Below the pieces are notes generated by a model. That model searched no databases and was not told where the DNA came from. It worked only from the letters and a program-made list of their open reading frames with translations. From Bradyrhizobium retamae (lineage in GTDB: Bacteria; Pseudomonadota; Alphaproteobacteria; Rhizobiales; Xanthobacteraceae): a stretch of DNA of 64,000 bases. The DNA is taken from NCBI RefSeq assembly GCF_001440415.1, contig NZ_LLYA01000225.1, forward strand, positions 62,001-126,000, in the 5' to 3' direction. Below are positions 26,561 through 37,065 of the stretch, in pieces (the stretch's first letter is position 1; each line of letters opens with the position of its first letter). Made by a program: the position numbers and the translations under genes.

Positions 26561-27913
26561 ATGAAAAACGACCAGATCCTCAGCCAGATCACCGAGTTCT
26601 GCCGCCAGGCCGACATGGCGGAGACGACGTTCGGACGCCGGGCGGTCAACGACGGCAAGCTGGTGCAGCGGCTGCGCGAGGGCAAGCGCATCACCATCGA
26701 CACGCTGGACCGCATCCAGGCCTATATCGCGGCGTCCACCGGCACGCTGCCGCCGCCGCGCGGCCTTGAAGTACCGCCCGAAAAACGCGATCCCCGGGGC
26801 AATTTCCGCTTCTTCGAGAACCGGCAGAAATACCTGCTGTTTGTCCATACCTGCAGCGAAAAGCGGGTGATTGCCGAGCGGGTGGCGCTGGAGTTGTCCA
26901 GCCTGCATCCGCGGCCGCCGGCGCTCAGGGTATTCGACGCAGGCGTCGGCGACGGCACGGTGCTCGCGCGGGTGATGCGCGCGATGCACGGCCGTTTCCC
27001 CCATATGCCGTTCTATATCGCCGGCAAGGAGTTGAGCCTGGAGGACGTCCGGCTGACGCTCGACAAGGTGCCCGACCGGCTGTTCGAGCACCCGGCGACC
27101 GTCATCGTCCTGACCAACATGCATTACGCGGAGGCGCCCTGGCTGACGCCGGCCTCGCCTGCGGCAGCCGCGGGCATGATCTGGCATGAGGTGGCCCTGC
27201 GGGGGGCCTCGTCGGGGGAGTTTGAGACGCAAATTGCCGAACTGGGGCCGTTTCTGGAACAGAACTGGCGCGCCAATATCAGCCCCAAATCGGGCATGCC
27301 GATCTACGAACGGCCGGTGGCGCTGGTGCTGTACCGGGAAGACCACAGGTTCCTGCTTGATTCGATCATCCCCCGGGCCGGCCGGACCGAGGCCAATTTC
27401 GACCTTGTGATCGCCTCCCAGCCCTATCGGGCAAAATCCTCTGTGAATTTCCGCGCCAAGCGGATCATTGCACCGCTGGCCCGGTCGCTCCGGGCGGGCG
27501 GCCGTTTGATTGGAATTCACTCCCACGGGCAGGATCCGGGCCTGGAAATCATCCAGTCGGTCTGGCCGGGAGAAAATCCTTTCGCCGTGAGCCGTCATGA
27601 GCTATTGCGCGCCGTGAAATACGAGCTGGGGTCGGCCGGGCGGGACCTTAACTTTAATGCCTACGCCGATAACCGTTCCATCTTCCGTTATGATATGGAA
27701 GCGCTGCCCAACGAGGTTACCGGCTCGATCGGAACCTCGACGGCCTTTGCAGCGTGGAATGCGGCGGTGTATGTCGCCCAGATCGAAGACGACCGGTTGA
27801 CCGAAATGACTGAAAACAGCCGGACGCTCGATGCCACCAGAGAGGTTCTGCGCAAGCATAACGGGCTTTGGTTTTACGACGAATCCTACGTCATTTCGCG
27901 GCGTCGCGACTGA
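26561..27913 (+). CDS. SAM-dependent methyltransferase-like protein with N-terminal HTH-like domain
   Basis: About 450 residues. The first 60 form a compact helical module (ITEFCRQADMAETTFGRRAV ... RLREGKRIT ... TLDRIQAYI) that resembles a small helix-turn-helix. A Rossmann methyltransferase region follows: motif I FDAGVGDGTVLARV and an acidic post-I strand IAGKELSLED. Later comes a candidate motif IV, TNMHYAEAPW. The ATG at 26561 is chosen because the frame upstream is repeat-like. It is directly followed by metK and ahcY, so it probably consumes the SAM they make and recycle. The substrate is unknown. The start of a paralogue is seen at 63699. Confidence 0.7.
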   Translation: MKNDQILSQITEFCRQADMAETTFGRRAVNDGKLVQRLREGKRITIDTLDRIQAYIAASTGTLPPPRGLEVPPEKRDPRGNFRFFENRQKYLLFVHTCSEKRVIAERVALELSSLHPRPPALRVFDAGVGDGTVLARVMRAMHGRFPHMPFYIAGKELSLEDVRLTLDKVPDRLFEHPATVIVLTNMHYAEAPWLTPASPAAAAGMIWHEVALRGASSGEFETQIAELGPFLEQNWRANISPKSGMPIYERPVALVLYREDHRFLLDSIIPRAGRTEANFDLVIASQPYRAKSSVNFRAKRIIAPLARSLRAGGRLIGIHSHGQDPGLEIIQSVWPGENPFAVSRHELLRAVKYELGSAGRDLNFNAYADNRSIFRYDMEALPNEVTGSIGTSTAFAAWNAAVYVAQIEDDRLTEMTENSRTLDATREVLRKHNGLWFYDESYVISRRRD

Positions 27914-27973
27914 CATTCCAGGATACACAACACAGACAGCCGCCGGGGTCCGGCGGGAACAAGGGGTTTGTTG

Positions 27974-29167
27974 ATGCGCGCCTCCTATCTCTTCACCAGC
28001 GAGTCGGTTTCCGAGGGTCATCCGGACAAGGTCTGCGATCGAATCTCGGACGAGATCGTCGACCTGTTCTACCGGGAAGGCCCGAAGGCGGGCATCGATC
28101 CCTGGCAGATCCGCGCGGCCTGCGAAACGCTTGCCACCACCAACAAGGTGGTGATCGCCGGCGAAACCCGCGGCCCGGAATCGGTCACCAATGAGCAGAT
28201 CGAAAGCACCGTGCGCGAGGCGATCAAGGACATCGGCTACGAGCAGGAGGGTTTTCACTGGAAGACCGCCGACATTGAAATCCTGCTGCATCCGCAGTCC
28301 GCTGACATCGCGCAGGGCGTCGATGCCAAGCAGCCCAGCAACCAGGAAGAGGGCGCGGGCGACCAGGGCATCATGTTCGGCTACGCCACCAACGAGACGC
28401 CTGACCTGATGCCGGCGCCGATCTTCTACGCCCACAAGATCCTTCGGTTGATTTCCGAAGCGCGTCACTCCGGCCGCGAGAAGGTGCTGGGTCCGGACTC
28501 CAAGAGCCAGGTCACCGTGCAGTACGAGAATGGCAAGCCGGTCGGCGTGCGCGAAATCGTGGTCTCGCACCAGCATCTGGTCGAGGACCTCACCTCCAAT
28601 CAGGTTCGTGACATCGTCGAACCCTATGTCCGCGAGGCGCTGCCGAAGGAATGGATCAACGGCAAGACCATCTGGCACATCAACCCGACCGGAAAATTCT
28701 ACATCGGCGGTCCCGACGGCGATTCCGGTCTCACCGGCCGAAAGATCATCGTCGATACGTATGGCGGCGCGGCCCCGCATGGCGGAGGCGCCTTCTCCGG
28801 CAAGGACCCGACCAAGGTCGACCGTTCGGCGGCCTATGCCGCGCGCTATGTCGCCAAGAACATCGTCGCCGCCGGTCTCGCTGACCGCTGCACGCTGCAA
28901 CTCGCTTACGCGATCGGTGTGGCGCGTCCGCTGTCGATCTATATCGATACTCACGGCACTGGAAAGGTGCCGGAAGACCGGCTCGAGCAGGCAGCCGCGA
29001 AGGCGATGGATTTGACGCCGCGCGGCATCCGCACCCATCTCGATCTCAATCGCCCGATTTACGCGCGTACCGCAGCCTACGGCCATTTCGGTCGCACGCC
29101 CGACAATGAAGGCGGCTTCTCCTGGGAGAAGACCGATCTGGTCGAACCGCTCAAGCGCGCGGTTTAG
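27974..29167 (+). CDS. metK: S-adenosylmethionine synthetase
   Basis: MetK condenses methionine and ATP to SAM. The 397 residues show the family's signature motifs: SEGHPDKVCDRISD with the ATP-binding His and Asp near the N-terminus, GAGDQGIMFGYA in the middle and GGGAFSGKDPTKVDRS in the last third. The ATG at 27974 is preferred over two TTG codons just before it. It sits 60 bases after the methyltransferase-like gene. The leader is too short for a known SAM riboswitch and I see none. Confidence 0.97.
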   Translation: MRASYLFTSESVSEGHPDKVCDRISDEIVDLFYREGPKAGIDPWQIRAACETLATTNKVVIAGETRGPESVTNEQIESTVREAIKDIGYEQEGFHWKTADIEILLHPQSADIAQGVDAKQPSNQEEGAGDQGIMFGYATNETPDLMPAPIFYAHKILRLISEARHSGREKVLGPDSKSQVTVQYENGKPVGVREIVVSHQHLVEDLTSNQVRDIVEPYVREALPKEWINGKTIWHINPTGKFYIGGPDGDSGLTGRKIIVDTYGGAAPHGGGAFSGKDPTKVDRSAAYAARYVAKNIVAAGLADRCTLQLAYAIGVARPLSIYIDTHGTGKVPEDRLEQAAAKAMDLTPRGIRTHLDLNRPIYARTAAYGHFGRTPDNEGGFSWEKTDLVEPLKRAV

Positions 29168-29177
29168 TTTTAACAGT

Positions 29178-29271
29178 GTCATTCCGGGGCACCGCGATAG
29201 CGGTGAACCCGGATTCTTTTTCCACGATTTCGAGATTCCGGGTTCGTGGCTCACGCGCGCCCCGGAATGAC
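29178..29271. repeat. CATTCCGGGG-family palindromic element between metK and ahcY
   Basis: GTCATTCCGGGGC at 29178 pairs perfectly with GCCCCGGAATGAC ending at 29271; inside, ACCCGGATTC and GATTCCGGGTT form a second pair. It is the cleanest copy of the family in the window. The stem may attenuate or stabilise the metK-ahcY mRNA. Confidence 0.85.
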
Positions 29272-29295
29272 GAGCTCAACAGAGGGAAACTCCCC

Positions 29296-30729
<1,434 letters not shown>

Positions 30730-30775
30730 TTTCACGTCGCGGGCGACGCACTGAAGTAAATGCCAAGGCACTACC

Positions 30776-30803
30776 AAGCCCCGGAGCGATCCGGGGCTTT
30801 TTG
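30776..30803 (+). terminator. Rho-independent terminator after ahcY
   Basis: A 10-bp stem (AAGCCCCGGA at 30776-30785 with TCCGGGGCTT at 30790-30799) with a GCGA loop is followed by a run of T. It lies about 50 bases after the ahcY stop and closes the metK-ahcY unit. Confidence 0.9.
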
Positions 30804-30939
30804 CTGATCGGTCGCACAACCTGCGACGGTTGAAATTCAACGGTAAATTCCGATACAGCCTGTATCGTCGCAGCAACCTGACAATGCGAGTTGCAATTTC
30901 TGCCTGCTGGCCATTACATCTGAAAGCAGGGAGATCGCC

Positions 30940-32406
30940 ATGACCGATGCGGCAGAGCATTTCGACGTCCTCATTGTCGGCGCCGGACTTTCCGGCATCG
31001 GCGCGGGCTATCACCTGCAGGAGAAGTGCCCCGGCAAGAGCTACGTCATTCTCGAGGGGCGCGACTGCATCGGCGGCACCTGGGATCTCTTCCGCTATCC
31101 CGGCATCCGCTCCGACTCGGACATGTACACGCTCGGCTATTCGTTTCGGCCGTGGACCGAGCCGAAGGCGATCGCCGACGGACCGCGGATCCTGAACTAC
31201 GTGCGCCAGACCGCTGCCGACAACGGCATCGACAAGCACGTCCGCTTCCACCACCGCGTCAAACGCGCCGCGTGGTCGTCGCCGGATTCGCGCTGGACGG
31301 TGGAGGCCGAACGCAACGCGGGCGAGGGCGCGGCGGAGACCGTGCGCTTTACCTGCAATTTCCTGTTCATGTGCTCGGGCTATTACAAATACGATGAAGG
31401 CTACACGCCGGATTTTTCGGGCACGGCGGACTTCGCCGGCCAGATCGTGCATCCGCAGAAGTGGCCCGACGATCTCGACTATGCGGGAAAACGCGTGGTG
31501 GTGATCGGCTCGGGCGCGACCGCCGTGACGCTGGTGCCGGAGATGGCCAAGACCGCTGCGCACGTCACCATGCTGCAGCGTTCGCCGACCTACGTGGTGG
31601 CGCGGCCGGCCGAAGATGCGCTCGCCAACAAGCTGCGCCAAAAGCTCTCCGCCAAGCTCGCCTATCACCTGATCCGCTGGCGCAACGTGCTGTTCGGCAT
31701 GTATTTCTTCCAGCTCTGCCGCCGCAAGCCCGAGCGTGCCAAGCAGTTGATCCTCGGCGGAGTCAAGATGGCGCTGGGACCGGAATACGACGTGGCTATG
31801 CACTTTACGCCGCGCTACAATCCGTGGGAGCAGCGGCTCTGCCTGGTGCCGGACGGCGATCTGTTCAAGTCGATCCGCGATAAGCGCGCCTCCGTCGTCA
31901 CCAACGAGATCGACACTTTTACCAGGAGCGGAATCAAGCTGAAGGACGGCAGCGAGCTTGAAGCCGATATCATTGTCACCGCGACAGGGCTGGTTCTGCA
32001 GGTGCTCGGCGGGCTCGAAGTCAGCGTCGACAGCCGCACGGTCGATTTCGCGCGAACGCTGAACTACAAGGGCATGATGTATTCGGACATTCCGAATCTG
32101 GCCGCGGCGTTCGGATATACCAATGCGTCGTGGACGCTGAAATGCGATCTGACCTGCGAATATGTTTGCCGGCTGATCAACTACATGGACCGCAACGGCT
32201 ACAAGCAGTGCATGCCGCATAATGTTGATCCGTCGGTCGCCGAAATGCCGTCGCTGGATTTCTCCTCCGGCTATGTACAGCGCTCGATCGCCAAACTGCC
32301 CAAGCAGGGCTCGAAGCGGCCATGGCGGCTGTACCAGAACTACGCGCTCGACATCGTCACGCTCCGCTACGGCAAGGTCGATGATGGCGTGATGCAGTAT
32401 TCGTGA
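30940..32406 (+). CDS. Flavin-containing monooxygenase, Baeyer-Villiger type
   Basis: A 488-residue FAD/NADPH monooxygenase. The FAD-binding GAGLSGIGAG is at about residues 14-23 and the NADPH-binding GSGATAV follows in the middle. Between them is FAGQIVHPQKWP (165-176), a perfect match to the BVMO fingerprint FxGxxxHxxxWP. The length and the GGTWDLFRYPGIRSDSDMYT segment are those of the EtaA/MymA-like branch. It would insert oxygen next to a ketone or oxidise a heteroatom; the substrate is unknown. It stands alone between a terminator and a small gene. Confidence 0.9.
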   Translation: MTDAAEHFDVLIVGAGLSGIGAGYHLQEKCPGKSYVILEGRDCIGGTWDLFRYPGIRSDSDMYTLGYSFRPWTEPKAIADGPRILNYVRQTAADNGIDKHVRFHHRVKRAAWSSPDSRWTVEAERNAGEGAAETVRFTCNFLFMCSGYYKYDEGYTPDFSGTADFAGQIVHPQKWPDDLDYAGKRVVVIGSGATAVTLVPEMAKTAAHVTMLQRSPTYVVARPAEDALANKLRQKLSAKLAYHLIRWRNVLFGMYFFQLCRRKPERAKQLILGGVKMALGPEYDVAMHFTPRYNPWEQRLCLVPDGDLFKSIRDKRASVVTNEIDTFTRSGIKLKDGSELEADIIVTATGLVLQVLGGLEVSVDSRTVDFARTLNYKGMMYSDIPNLAAAFGYTNASWTLKCDLTCEYVCRLINYMDRNGYKQCMPHNVDPSVAEMPSLDFSSGYVQRSIAKLPKQGSKRPWRLYQNYALDIVTLRYGKVDDGVMQYS

Positions 32407-32566
32407 AGTCGCATCGGCGGTGGCTGCGTCCCGAAAGCCCCGTGCGTCATTTCGCGTATACGTAGGTGAAGACGAATCGTCCAAAGTGCTCTCACGGTTA
32501 ACGCCGGATTAACCGGCGTGCCGATACGCTGCGTGACTTGCGGCACCTGACAGCACGAGGAAGCCC

Positions 32567-32719
32567 ATGGACGCCCAGCGAATTGCCGTCGATGCCCTTG
32601 TGGCGCTGACCGATTGCGACCGCGAGGCGGCGATCGCCTTCATCCGCAAATTCTATCTGGCCGGCGTCCGCGACCCCAAGCGGCTCACGTTCAAGGGACT
32701 GCAGGCGCTGCGGGGGTGA
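32567..32719 (+). CDS. Small hypothetical protein (50 aa)
   Basis: A short frame of 50 residues with a good ribosome-binding site (GAGGAAG five bases before the ATG). The product, MDAQRIAVDALVALTDCD at the start and RLTFKGLQALRG at the end, is a compact mix of helix-forming residues and could be a two- or three-helix bundle. Codon use (G/C in third positions) fits the neighbours. No family is recognised. It is followed by repeats. Confidence 0.55.
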   Translation: MDAQRIAVDALVALTDCDREAAIAFIRKFYLAGVRDPKRLTFKGLQALRG

Positions 32720-32759
32720 GGCTGCGAGTCTGCAATTTCTGAACTGCGATACCAAAGCC

Positions 32760-32859
32760 GTCATCCCCCGCGAATGCGGGGGGTCCAGTACGCCGCGGCT
32801 TCTCGGTTCTATCACTGGCGTCTCTGGAATATGGATCGTCCGCCTTCGCGGACGATGAC
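32760..32859. repeat. GTCATCCCCCGC-family repeat with two hairpins
   Basis: The outer ends GTCATCC... and ...GATGAC are complementary in part. Inside are two hairpins, CCCCCGCGAATGCGGGGG at the left and ATCGTCCGCCTTCGCGGACGAT at the right. It occupies the region after the small 50-residue gene. Confidence 0.7.
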
Positions 32860-32941
32860 AACTGAGTATGACGTCGCGATCTCGCGACGCTTTGCGCCCG
32901 AGCTTTGCGGCGCGCGGCAAATCAGTTCGCAGTTCGTAGGG

Positions 32942-32993
32942 GGTGGGCAAAGCCACCGGGGCGCATTAGCGCGACCCGGTGGCTTTGCCCACC
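32942..32993. repeat. Perfect 19-bp-arm inverted repeat (GGTGGGCAAAG family)
   Basis: Arms GGTGGGCAAAGCCACCGGG (32942-32960) and its exact complement (32975-32993) enclose a 14-base loop that itself contains GCGC...GCGC. A related but degenerate element is at 56702-56734. Together with the previous repeat it fills the 300-base gap between the small gene and the EthD gene, where no other feature is seen. Confidence 0.85.
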
Positions 32994-33021
32994 TGCATCA
33001 TTGCGAGCCGCGGCTGCGCCA

Positions 33022-33336
33022 TCAACCTACGACGACTTCGCTGATCTGGATCACCGGAGACTGGTCGGTATAGTTCGGGATGTCTGCCATGATCTCCTTG
33101 GCATGCGGTCCGAAGCCGGTCTGGAAGGCTTCGATCGAGTCGCAGAAGATGTGGCACATGCCGACATAGGTGGCGGGAGCGCCGGGCGCGCCGCCGGCCA
33201 GGCCCTTGTCGACCGTGTAGGACTTGCAGGCGTCGCCCATGCGCGCCTTCACGAGCGGCATATGCTTGTCGCGGTAGTAGTCGTGATCGAAGCGCCCGCC
33301 GGGCGTATTGGGATACATCACGCTTACCTTGATCAT
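33022..33336 (-). CDS. EthD family protein
   Basis: A 104-residue protein of the ferredoxin-like dimeric alpha/beta barrel (EthD/YCII) superfamily. It begins MIKVSVMYPNTPGGRFDHDYYRDKHMPLV, the typical EthD start with the His-Met-Pro segment, and ends with IPNYTDQSPVIQISEVV. Members help in ring and ether degradation or are of unknown role. There is no degradative partner nearby, so no specific function can be given. Confidence 0.85.
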   Translation of the reverse strand: MIKVSVMYPNTPGGRFDHDYYRDKHMPLVKARMGDACKSYTVDKGLAGGAPGAPATYVGMCHIFCDSIEAFQTGFGPHAKEIMADIPNYTDQSPVIQISEVVVG

Positions 33337-33650
33337 GGACGTGCCCTCCGATTTTCGCGTTCACCGTTATTTTCCGGCAATAATCGGAATCTGTGTCAGT
33401 TTTGCGGATCTTGCAACTGGAAGCGGCACATCTCCGCCTCATCCTGCCGCTGCCGCACGTCTGCGCGATATTCATTTGTAGGCAAATATTCTGCTGACTT
33501 GCTGGCGAGCATATTCCGCGCGTTCACGCCATCGCGCGCTTTCAAGCACGGCTTTTCAAATCGCGGTGAGAGCCGTCGCATGGCTATCCGCTTCTGCGCT
33601 GCGATACCCAATTGGATGGAGTGATTTCACGACAAAAGAGGATATCACCA
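33337..33650. other. Intergenic region between divergent small genes
   Basis: About 310 bases, AT-richer than average around 33470-33520. It should hold the promoters of the EthD gene (leftward) and of the small secreted protein (rightward). No hairpin, RNA gene or convincing frame was seen; a 71-residue leftward frame at 33396-33611 lacks support. Confidence 0.4.
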
Positions 33651-33899
33651 ATGACCAAGTCTATCCCAACACTCGCCGCCGCGTTTCTGATGACCGCGAT
33701 CGCAACGCCGGTGTTCGCGCAACCCGCGATCCAGGAGCCCGGCGCCTACTCGTTCTATTATCCCAATGCCGATGTGCTCCGCGGCCGGCCGGCATACCGG
33801 TCGTTCGATCAATCCAATGCCTATTACAACGAGGCCGCGCCCGCGCCGCGAATGCGGCAGAGGTCCGTCACGCCGAGGAATCATCGCAGAGCGCAGTAG
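33651..33899 (+). CDS. Small secreted protein
   Basis: An 82-residue protein with a clear Sec signal (MTKSIPTLAAAFLMTAIATPVFA, cleaved before QPAIQ). The mature part is about 58 residues, rich in Tyr, Asn, Pro and Arg, without cysteines, ending in a basic tail (RQRSVTPRNHRRAQ). AGAGGA precedes the ATG. Such short periplasmic proteins are frequent in Bradyrhizobium; no function is recognised. Confidence 0.75.
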   Translation: MTKSIPTLAAAFLMTAIATPVFAQPAIQEPGAYSFYYPNADVLRGRPAYRSFDQSNAYYNEAAPAPRMRQRSVTPRNHRRAQ

Positions 33900-33955
33900 C
33901 GTGAGCGTGCAGCCTGGATGATCCGTTGGGCCATCTGCGCTGCTTCGTTACGCAG

Positions 33956-35578
33956 CTATTTGCGCCCATCCTCCAGGATCAACGTCGCACCCTTCTCCGC
34001 GATCATTGCCGTCGGCGTGTTGGTGTTGCCCGACGTGATCGTCGGCATTACCGACGCGTCGGCGATGCGCAAGGCGGCGAGCCCAAAGAACCGCAACCGC
34101 TCGTCGACCACGGCCATCGGATCGTGAGCGGTGCCCATCTTCGCGGTGCCGACGGGATGGAAGATCGTGGTGCCGATATCGCCGGCAGCCTTTGCCAGCG
34201 ATGCATCGTCGTCGCCGACAGTCGGGCCGGGCAGGTACTCCTGCGGCCGATATCGCTCCAGCCTTTTCTGCTTCATCAGCCGGCGCGTGGTGCGGATAGC
34301 ATCGGCCGCGACCTGGCGGTCGTCGTCGGTCGAAAGATAGTTCGGCGCGATCGACGGCGCTTCATCAGGGTTGGCCGAGCGGATGCGCACGGTGCCGCGC
34401 GAGGTCGGCTGCAGATTGCAGGCGCTCACGGTGATGGCGGGGAAGCGGTGCAGGGGATCGCCGAACTTGTCGAGCGACAGCGGCTGCACGTGGAACTGGA
34501 TGTTGGCGCGGGCGCGGCGTGGATCTGAGCGCGTGAAGATGCCGAGCTGCGAGGGCGCCATCGTCAGCGGCCCCCGGCGGCGGAAGGCATAATCGAGCCC
34601 CATCATCCCGCGCCGGACCAGCGACCAGTAGGTTTCGTTCAGCGTGCGGACGCCCTCGACCTTGTAGATCGCACGCTGCTGCAGATGGTCCTGCAGATTG
34701 CGCCCCACACCCGGCCTGTCGAGCACCACATCGATGCCGAGCGGTGACAGCCAGTCAGCCGGTCCGATGCCGGAGCGGTGCAGCACCTGCGTCGAGCCGA
34801 TCGATCCCGCGCACAACACGACCTCGCCTTTGGTGCGGGCTTCGATCACCTCATTACCTTGGATAAAGCGCACGCCGACGGCGCGGCCGTTCTCGATGAT
34901 GAGCCGGTCGACCAGCACGTGTTTTTCCAGCCGCAGATTGGCGCGGTTCAGTACCGGCTTGAGAAAACCGCGCGCGGACGACCAGCGCCGGCCGCGCTTC
35001 TGGTTGACGTGGAAATAGCTGACGCCTTCATTGTCGCCGGTGTTGAAATCCGCAATGCGCTTGATGCCCATTTCCTCGGCGGCGTCGCCGACCGCGTCGA
35101 GAACCTCCCACGACAGCCGCGGCGCCTCGATGCGCCAGCCGCCGCCAATGCCGTGATGTTCGCTTTCACCGAGGAAATGATCCTCCAGCCGCTTGAACAG
35201 CGGCTTTACGTCGTCATAGCCCCAGCCGGTCAGGCCAAGCTGGCGCCAGTGATCGTAGTCGGCGGATTGTCCCCGCATCGAGATCATCGCATTGATGGCG
35301 GAGCATCCGCCGATCACCTTGCCACGGGGATAGGCAAGGGATCGCCCATTGAGCCCGGGCTCGGGTTCAGTCCGAAACATCCAGTCCGAGCGGGGATTGC
35401 CGATCGCAAAGAGGTAGCCCACGGGGATGTGAAACCAGATCCAGTTGTCGTTGCCGCCGGCCTCCAGGATCAGCACGCGGTTTTTGGGATCGGCCGACAG
35501 CCGGTTGGCCATGATGCAGCCGGCGGTGCCGGCGCCCACCACGATATAATCGAAATCGCCTTCAAGCCTTTTCGGCAT
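33956..35578 (-). CDS. GMC family FAD-dependent oxidoreductase
   Basis: A 540-residue alcohol-oxidising flavoprotein of the choline/alcohol dehydrogenase type. The FAD-binding GAGTAGCIMANRLS is at residues 15-28, the GMC signature 1 is in YPRGKVIGGCSAINAM, and signature 2 is in GSIGSTQVLHRSGIG. Active-site His and Asn are expected in FHPVGTAKMG and SGNTNTPTAMIAEK near the C-terminus. It acts on an alcohol that the sequence does not identify. It is read towards the small secreted gene and is divergent from the M20 gene. Confidence 0.93.
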   Translation of the reverse strand: MPKRLEGDFDYIVVGAGTAGCIMANRLSADPKNRVLILEAGGNDNWIWFHIPVGYLFAIGNPRSDWMFRTEPEPGLNGRSLAYPRGKVIGGCSAINAMISMRGQSADYDHWRQLGLTGWGYDDVKPLFKRLEDHFLGESEHHGIGGGWRIEAPRLSWEVLDAVGDAAEEMGIKRIADFNTGDNEGVSYFHVNQKRGRRWSSARGFLKPVLNRANLRLEKHVLVDRLIIENGRAVGVRFIQGNEVIEARTKGEVVLCAGSIGSTQVLHRSGIGPADWLSPLGIDVVLDRPGVGRNLQDHLQQRAIYKVEGVRTLNETYWSLVRRGMMGLDYAFRRRGPLTMAPSQLGIFTRSDPRRARANIQFHVQPLSLDKFGDPLHRFPAITVSACNLQPTSRGTVRIRSANPDEAPSIAPNYLSTDDDRQVAADAIRTTRRLMKQKRLERYRPQEYLPGPTVGDDDASLAKAAGDIGTTIFHPVGTAKMGTAHDPMAVVDERLRFFGLAALRIADASVMPTITSGNTNTPTAMIAEKGATLILEDGRK

Positions 35579-35749
35579 GCTCAGTTTCCACCCGTCACGC
35601 GCCCCTTATGCCTAATAGTCAGACGTGGATGGCTCGGACAAGTCCCGGCCATGACGCCTGGGAATGGGCGGCGTCTCCAGGCTGTTGGGTGGACCGCCGC
35701 TTGCATGCTACAGAGGTCTGACGTTCCAACCTGAGGTTCGAGAATTCCC

Positions 35750-36922
35750 ATGCCCATCGTCAACCGCGTCGCTGATCTGCAACCCGACATCCAGGCCTGG
35801 CGCCGCGTTATCCATCAAAATCCCGAGTTGCTGTACGACGTGCACCGCACTGCAGCATTCGTGGCCGATCGGCTGCGCGAATTCGGCTGCGACGAGGTCG
35901 CCACCGGCCTTGGCCGCACCGGCGTCGTTGGCGTCATCAAGGGCAAGCAGCCCGGCAAGGGCGAGATCAAGGTGATCGGGCTTCGCGCCGACATGGACGC
36001 GCTGCCGATCGAGGAGGCGACCAACCTTCCTCATGCGTCCAAGACGCCGGGCCTGATGCACGCCTGCGGCCATGACGGTCACACCGCGATGCTTTTGGGT
36101 GCAGCGCGGTACCTTGCCGAAACCCGCAATTTCGCCGGCGATGCGGTCGTGATTTTCCAGCCGGCCGAGGAGGGCGGCGCGGGCGCCGCCGCCATGATCC
36201 GGGACGGGCTGATGGACCGGTTCGGCATCGAGCAGGTCTACGGCATGCACAATGGTCCGGGCATTCCGGTCGGCTCATTCGCCATCCGCTCCGGCCCGGT
36301 GATGGCGGCAACCGACTCGATCGACATCAAGATCGAGGGGCTCGGCGGGCACGCCGCGCGCCCCAACAAATGCATCGATTCCGTGTTCGTCGGCGCGCAG
36401 CTCATTACTGCCCTGCAGTCGATCGTCTCGCGGACCATTGATCCGCTGGAGTCGGCGGTGATCTCGATCTGCGAGTTCCACGCCGGCAACGCCCGCAACG
36501 TGATCCCGCACACCGCGGAACTCCGGGGCACCGTGCGGACGCTAACGCCGGAAGTCCGCGAGACCGTCGAGAAGCGCGTCCGCGAGGTGTGTGAGGGCGT
36601 AGCCAGGATGACCGGGGCCAAGATCGACCTCGTCTATGAGCGCGGCTATCCCGTGACCAAGAACCACGCCGAGCAGACCGAGTTCGCCACGCAAGTGGCC
36701 AAGGAGGTGGCCGGTACCCAGAACGTTCACGAGATGCCGCCGCTGATGGGCGCGGAAGATTTTTCCTACATGCTGGAGGCGCGTCCCGGCGCGTTCATCT
36801 TCTGCGGCAACGGCGACAGCGCGGGGCTTCATCACCCCGCCTACGATTTCAACGATGAGGCGATCGTGTACGGCACCTCGTACTGGATCAAGCTGGTCGA
36901 GAACAAGCTGGCCGCGTCGTAA
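35750..36922 (+). CDS. M20 family amidohydrolase (hippurate hydrolase-like)
   Basis: A 390-residue cytoplasmic metallo-amidohydrolase. Metal-binding parts are seen as LRADMDALPIEE, HACGHDGHTAMLLGAA, FQPAEEGGAGA (with the general-base Glu) and, near the C-terminus, MGAEDFSYMLE and GLHHPAYDFND. The central dimerisation domain shows GGHAARPNKCIDSV. Members cleave N-acyl amino acids or hippurate. It ends with a terminator and has no operon partner. Confidence 0.93.
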   Translation: MPIVNRVADLQPDIQAWRRVIHQNPELLYDVHRTAAFVADRLREFGCDEVATGLGRTGVVGVIKGKQPGKGEIKVIGLRADMDALPIEEATNLPHASKTPGLMHACGHDGHTAMLLGAARYLAETRNFAGDAVVIFQPAEEGGAGAAAMIRDGLMDRFGIEQVYGMHNGPGIPVGSFAIRSGPVMAATDSIDIKIEGLGGHAARPNKCIDSVFVGAQLITALQSIVSRTIDPLESAVISICEFHAGNARNVIPHTAELRGTVRTLTPEVRETVEKRVREVCEGVARMTGAKIDLVYERGYPVTKNHAEQTEFATQVAKEVAGTQNVHEMPPLMGAEDFSYMLEARPGAFIFCGNGDSAGLHHPAYDFNDEAIVYGTSYWIKLVENKLAAS

Positions 36923-36975
36923 GGGCCTGCGTCACTTCAACGTCGATCGCACTTGAAGTGCGAGGTCACGTCAAG

Positions 36976-37007
36976 GAAGGCCTGTATCTTCAATGCAGGC
37001 CTTCTTT
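36976..37007 (+). terminator. Rho-independent terminator after the M20 gene
   Basis: A 9-bp stem (GAAGGCCTG at 36976-36984 with CAGGCCTTC at 36996-37004), an 11-base loop and a following TTTATTT. A smaller palindrome, CGCACTT-G-AAGTGCG, lies just before it. It separates the gene from the convergent ppk2. Confidence 0.75.
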
Positions 37008-37065
37008 ATTTCGCGCTCAGCCGCAACTTGAAATGCGGGGAGGGTGTTTGACTTATCTCAATCGC

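Noticed and set aside
27914..27973. SAM riboswitch upstream of metK
   Set aside because: The leader is only 60 bases and shows no conserved SAM-I, SAM-II or SAM-V core or pseudoknot that I can recognise.
29168..29295. SAH riboswitch upstream of ahcY
   Set aside because: The region is fully explained by the CATTCCGGGG palindromic element; no SAH aptamer core is visible.
33396..33611. 71-residue minus-strand frame between the EthD and secreted-protein genes
   Set aside because: No ribosome-binding site, no recognisable segments, and it occupies the expected promoter region of two divergent genes.
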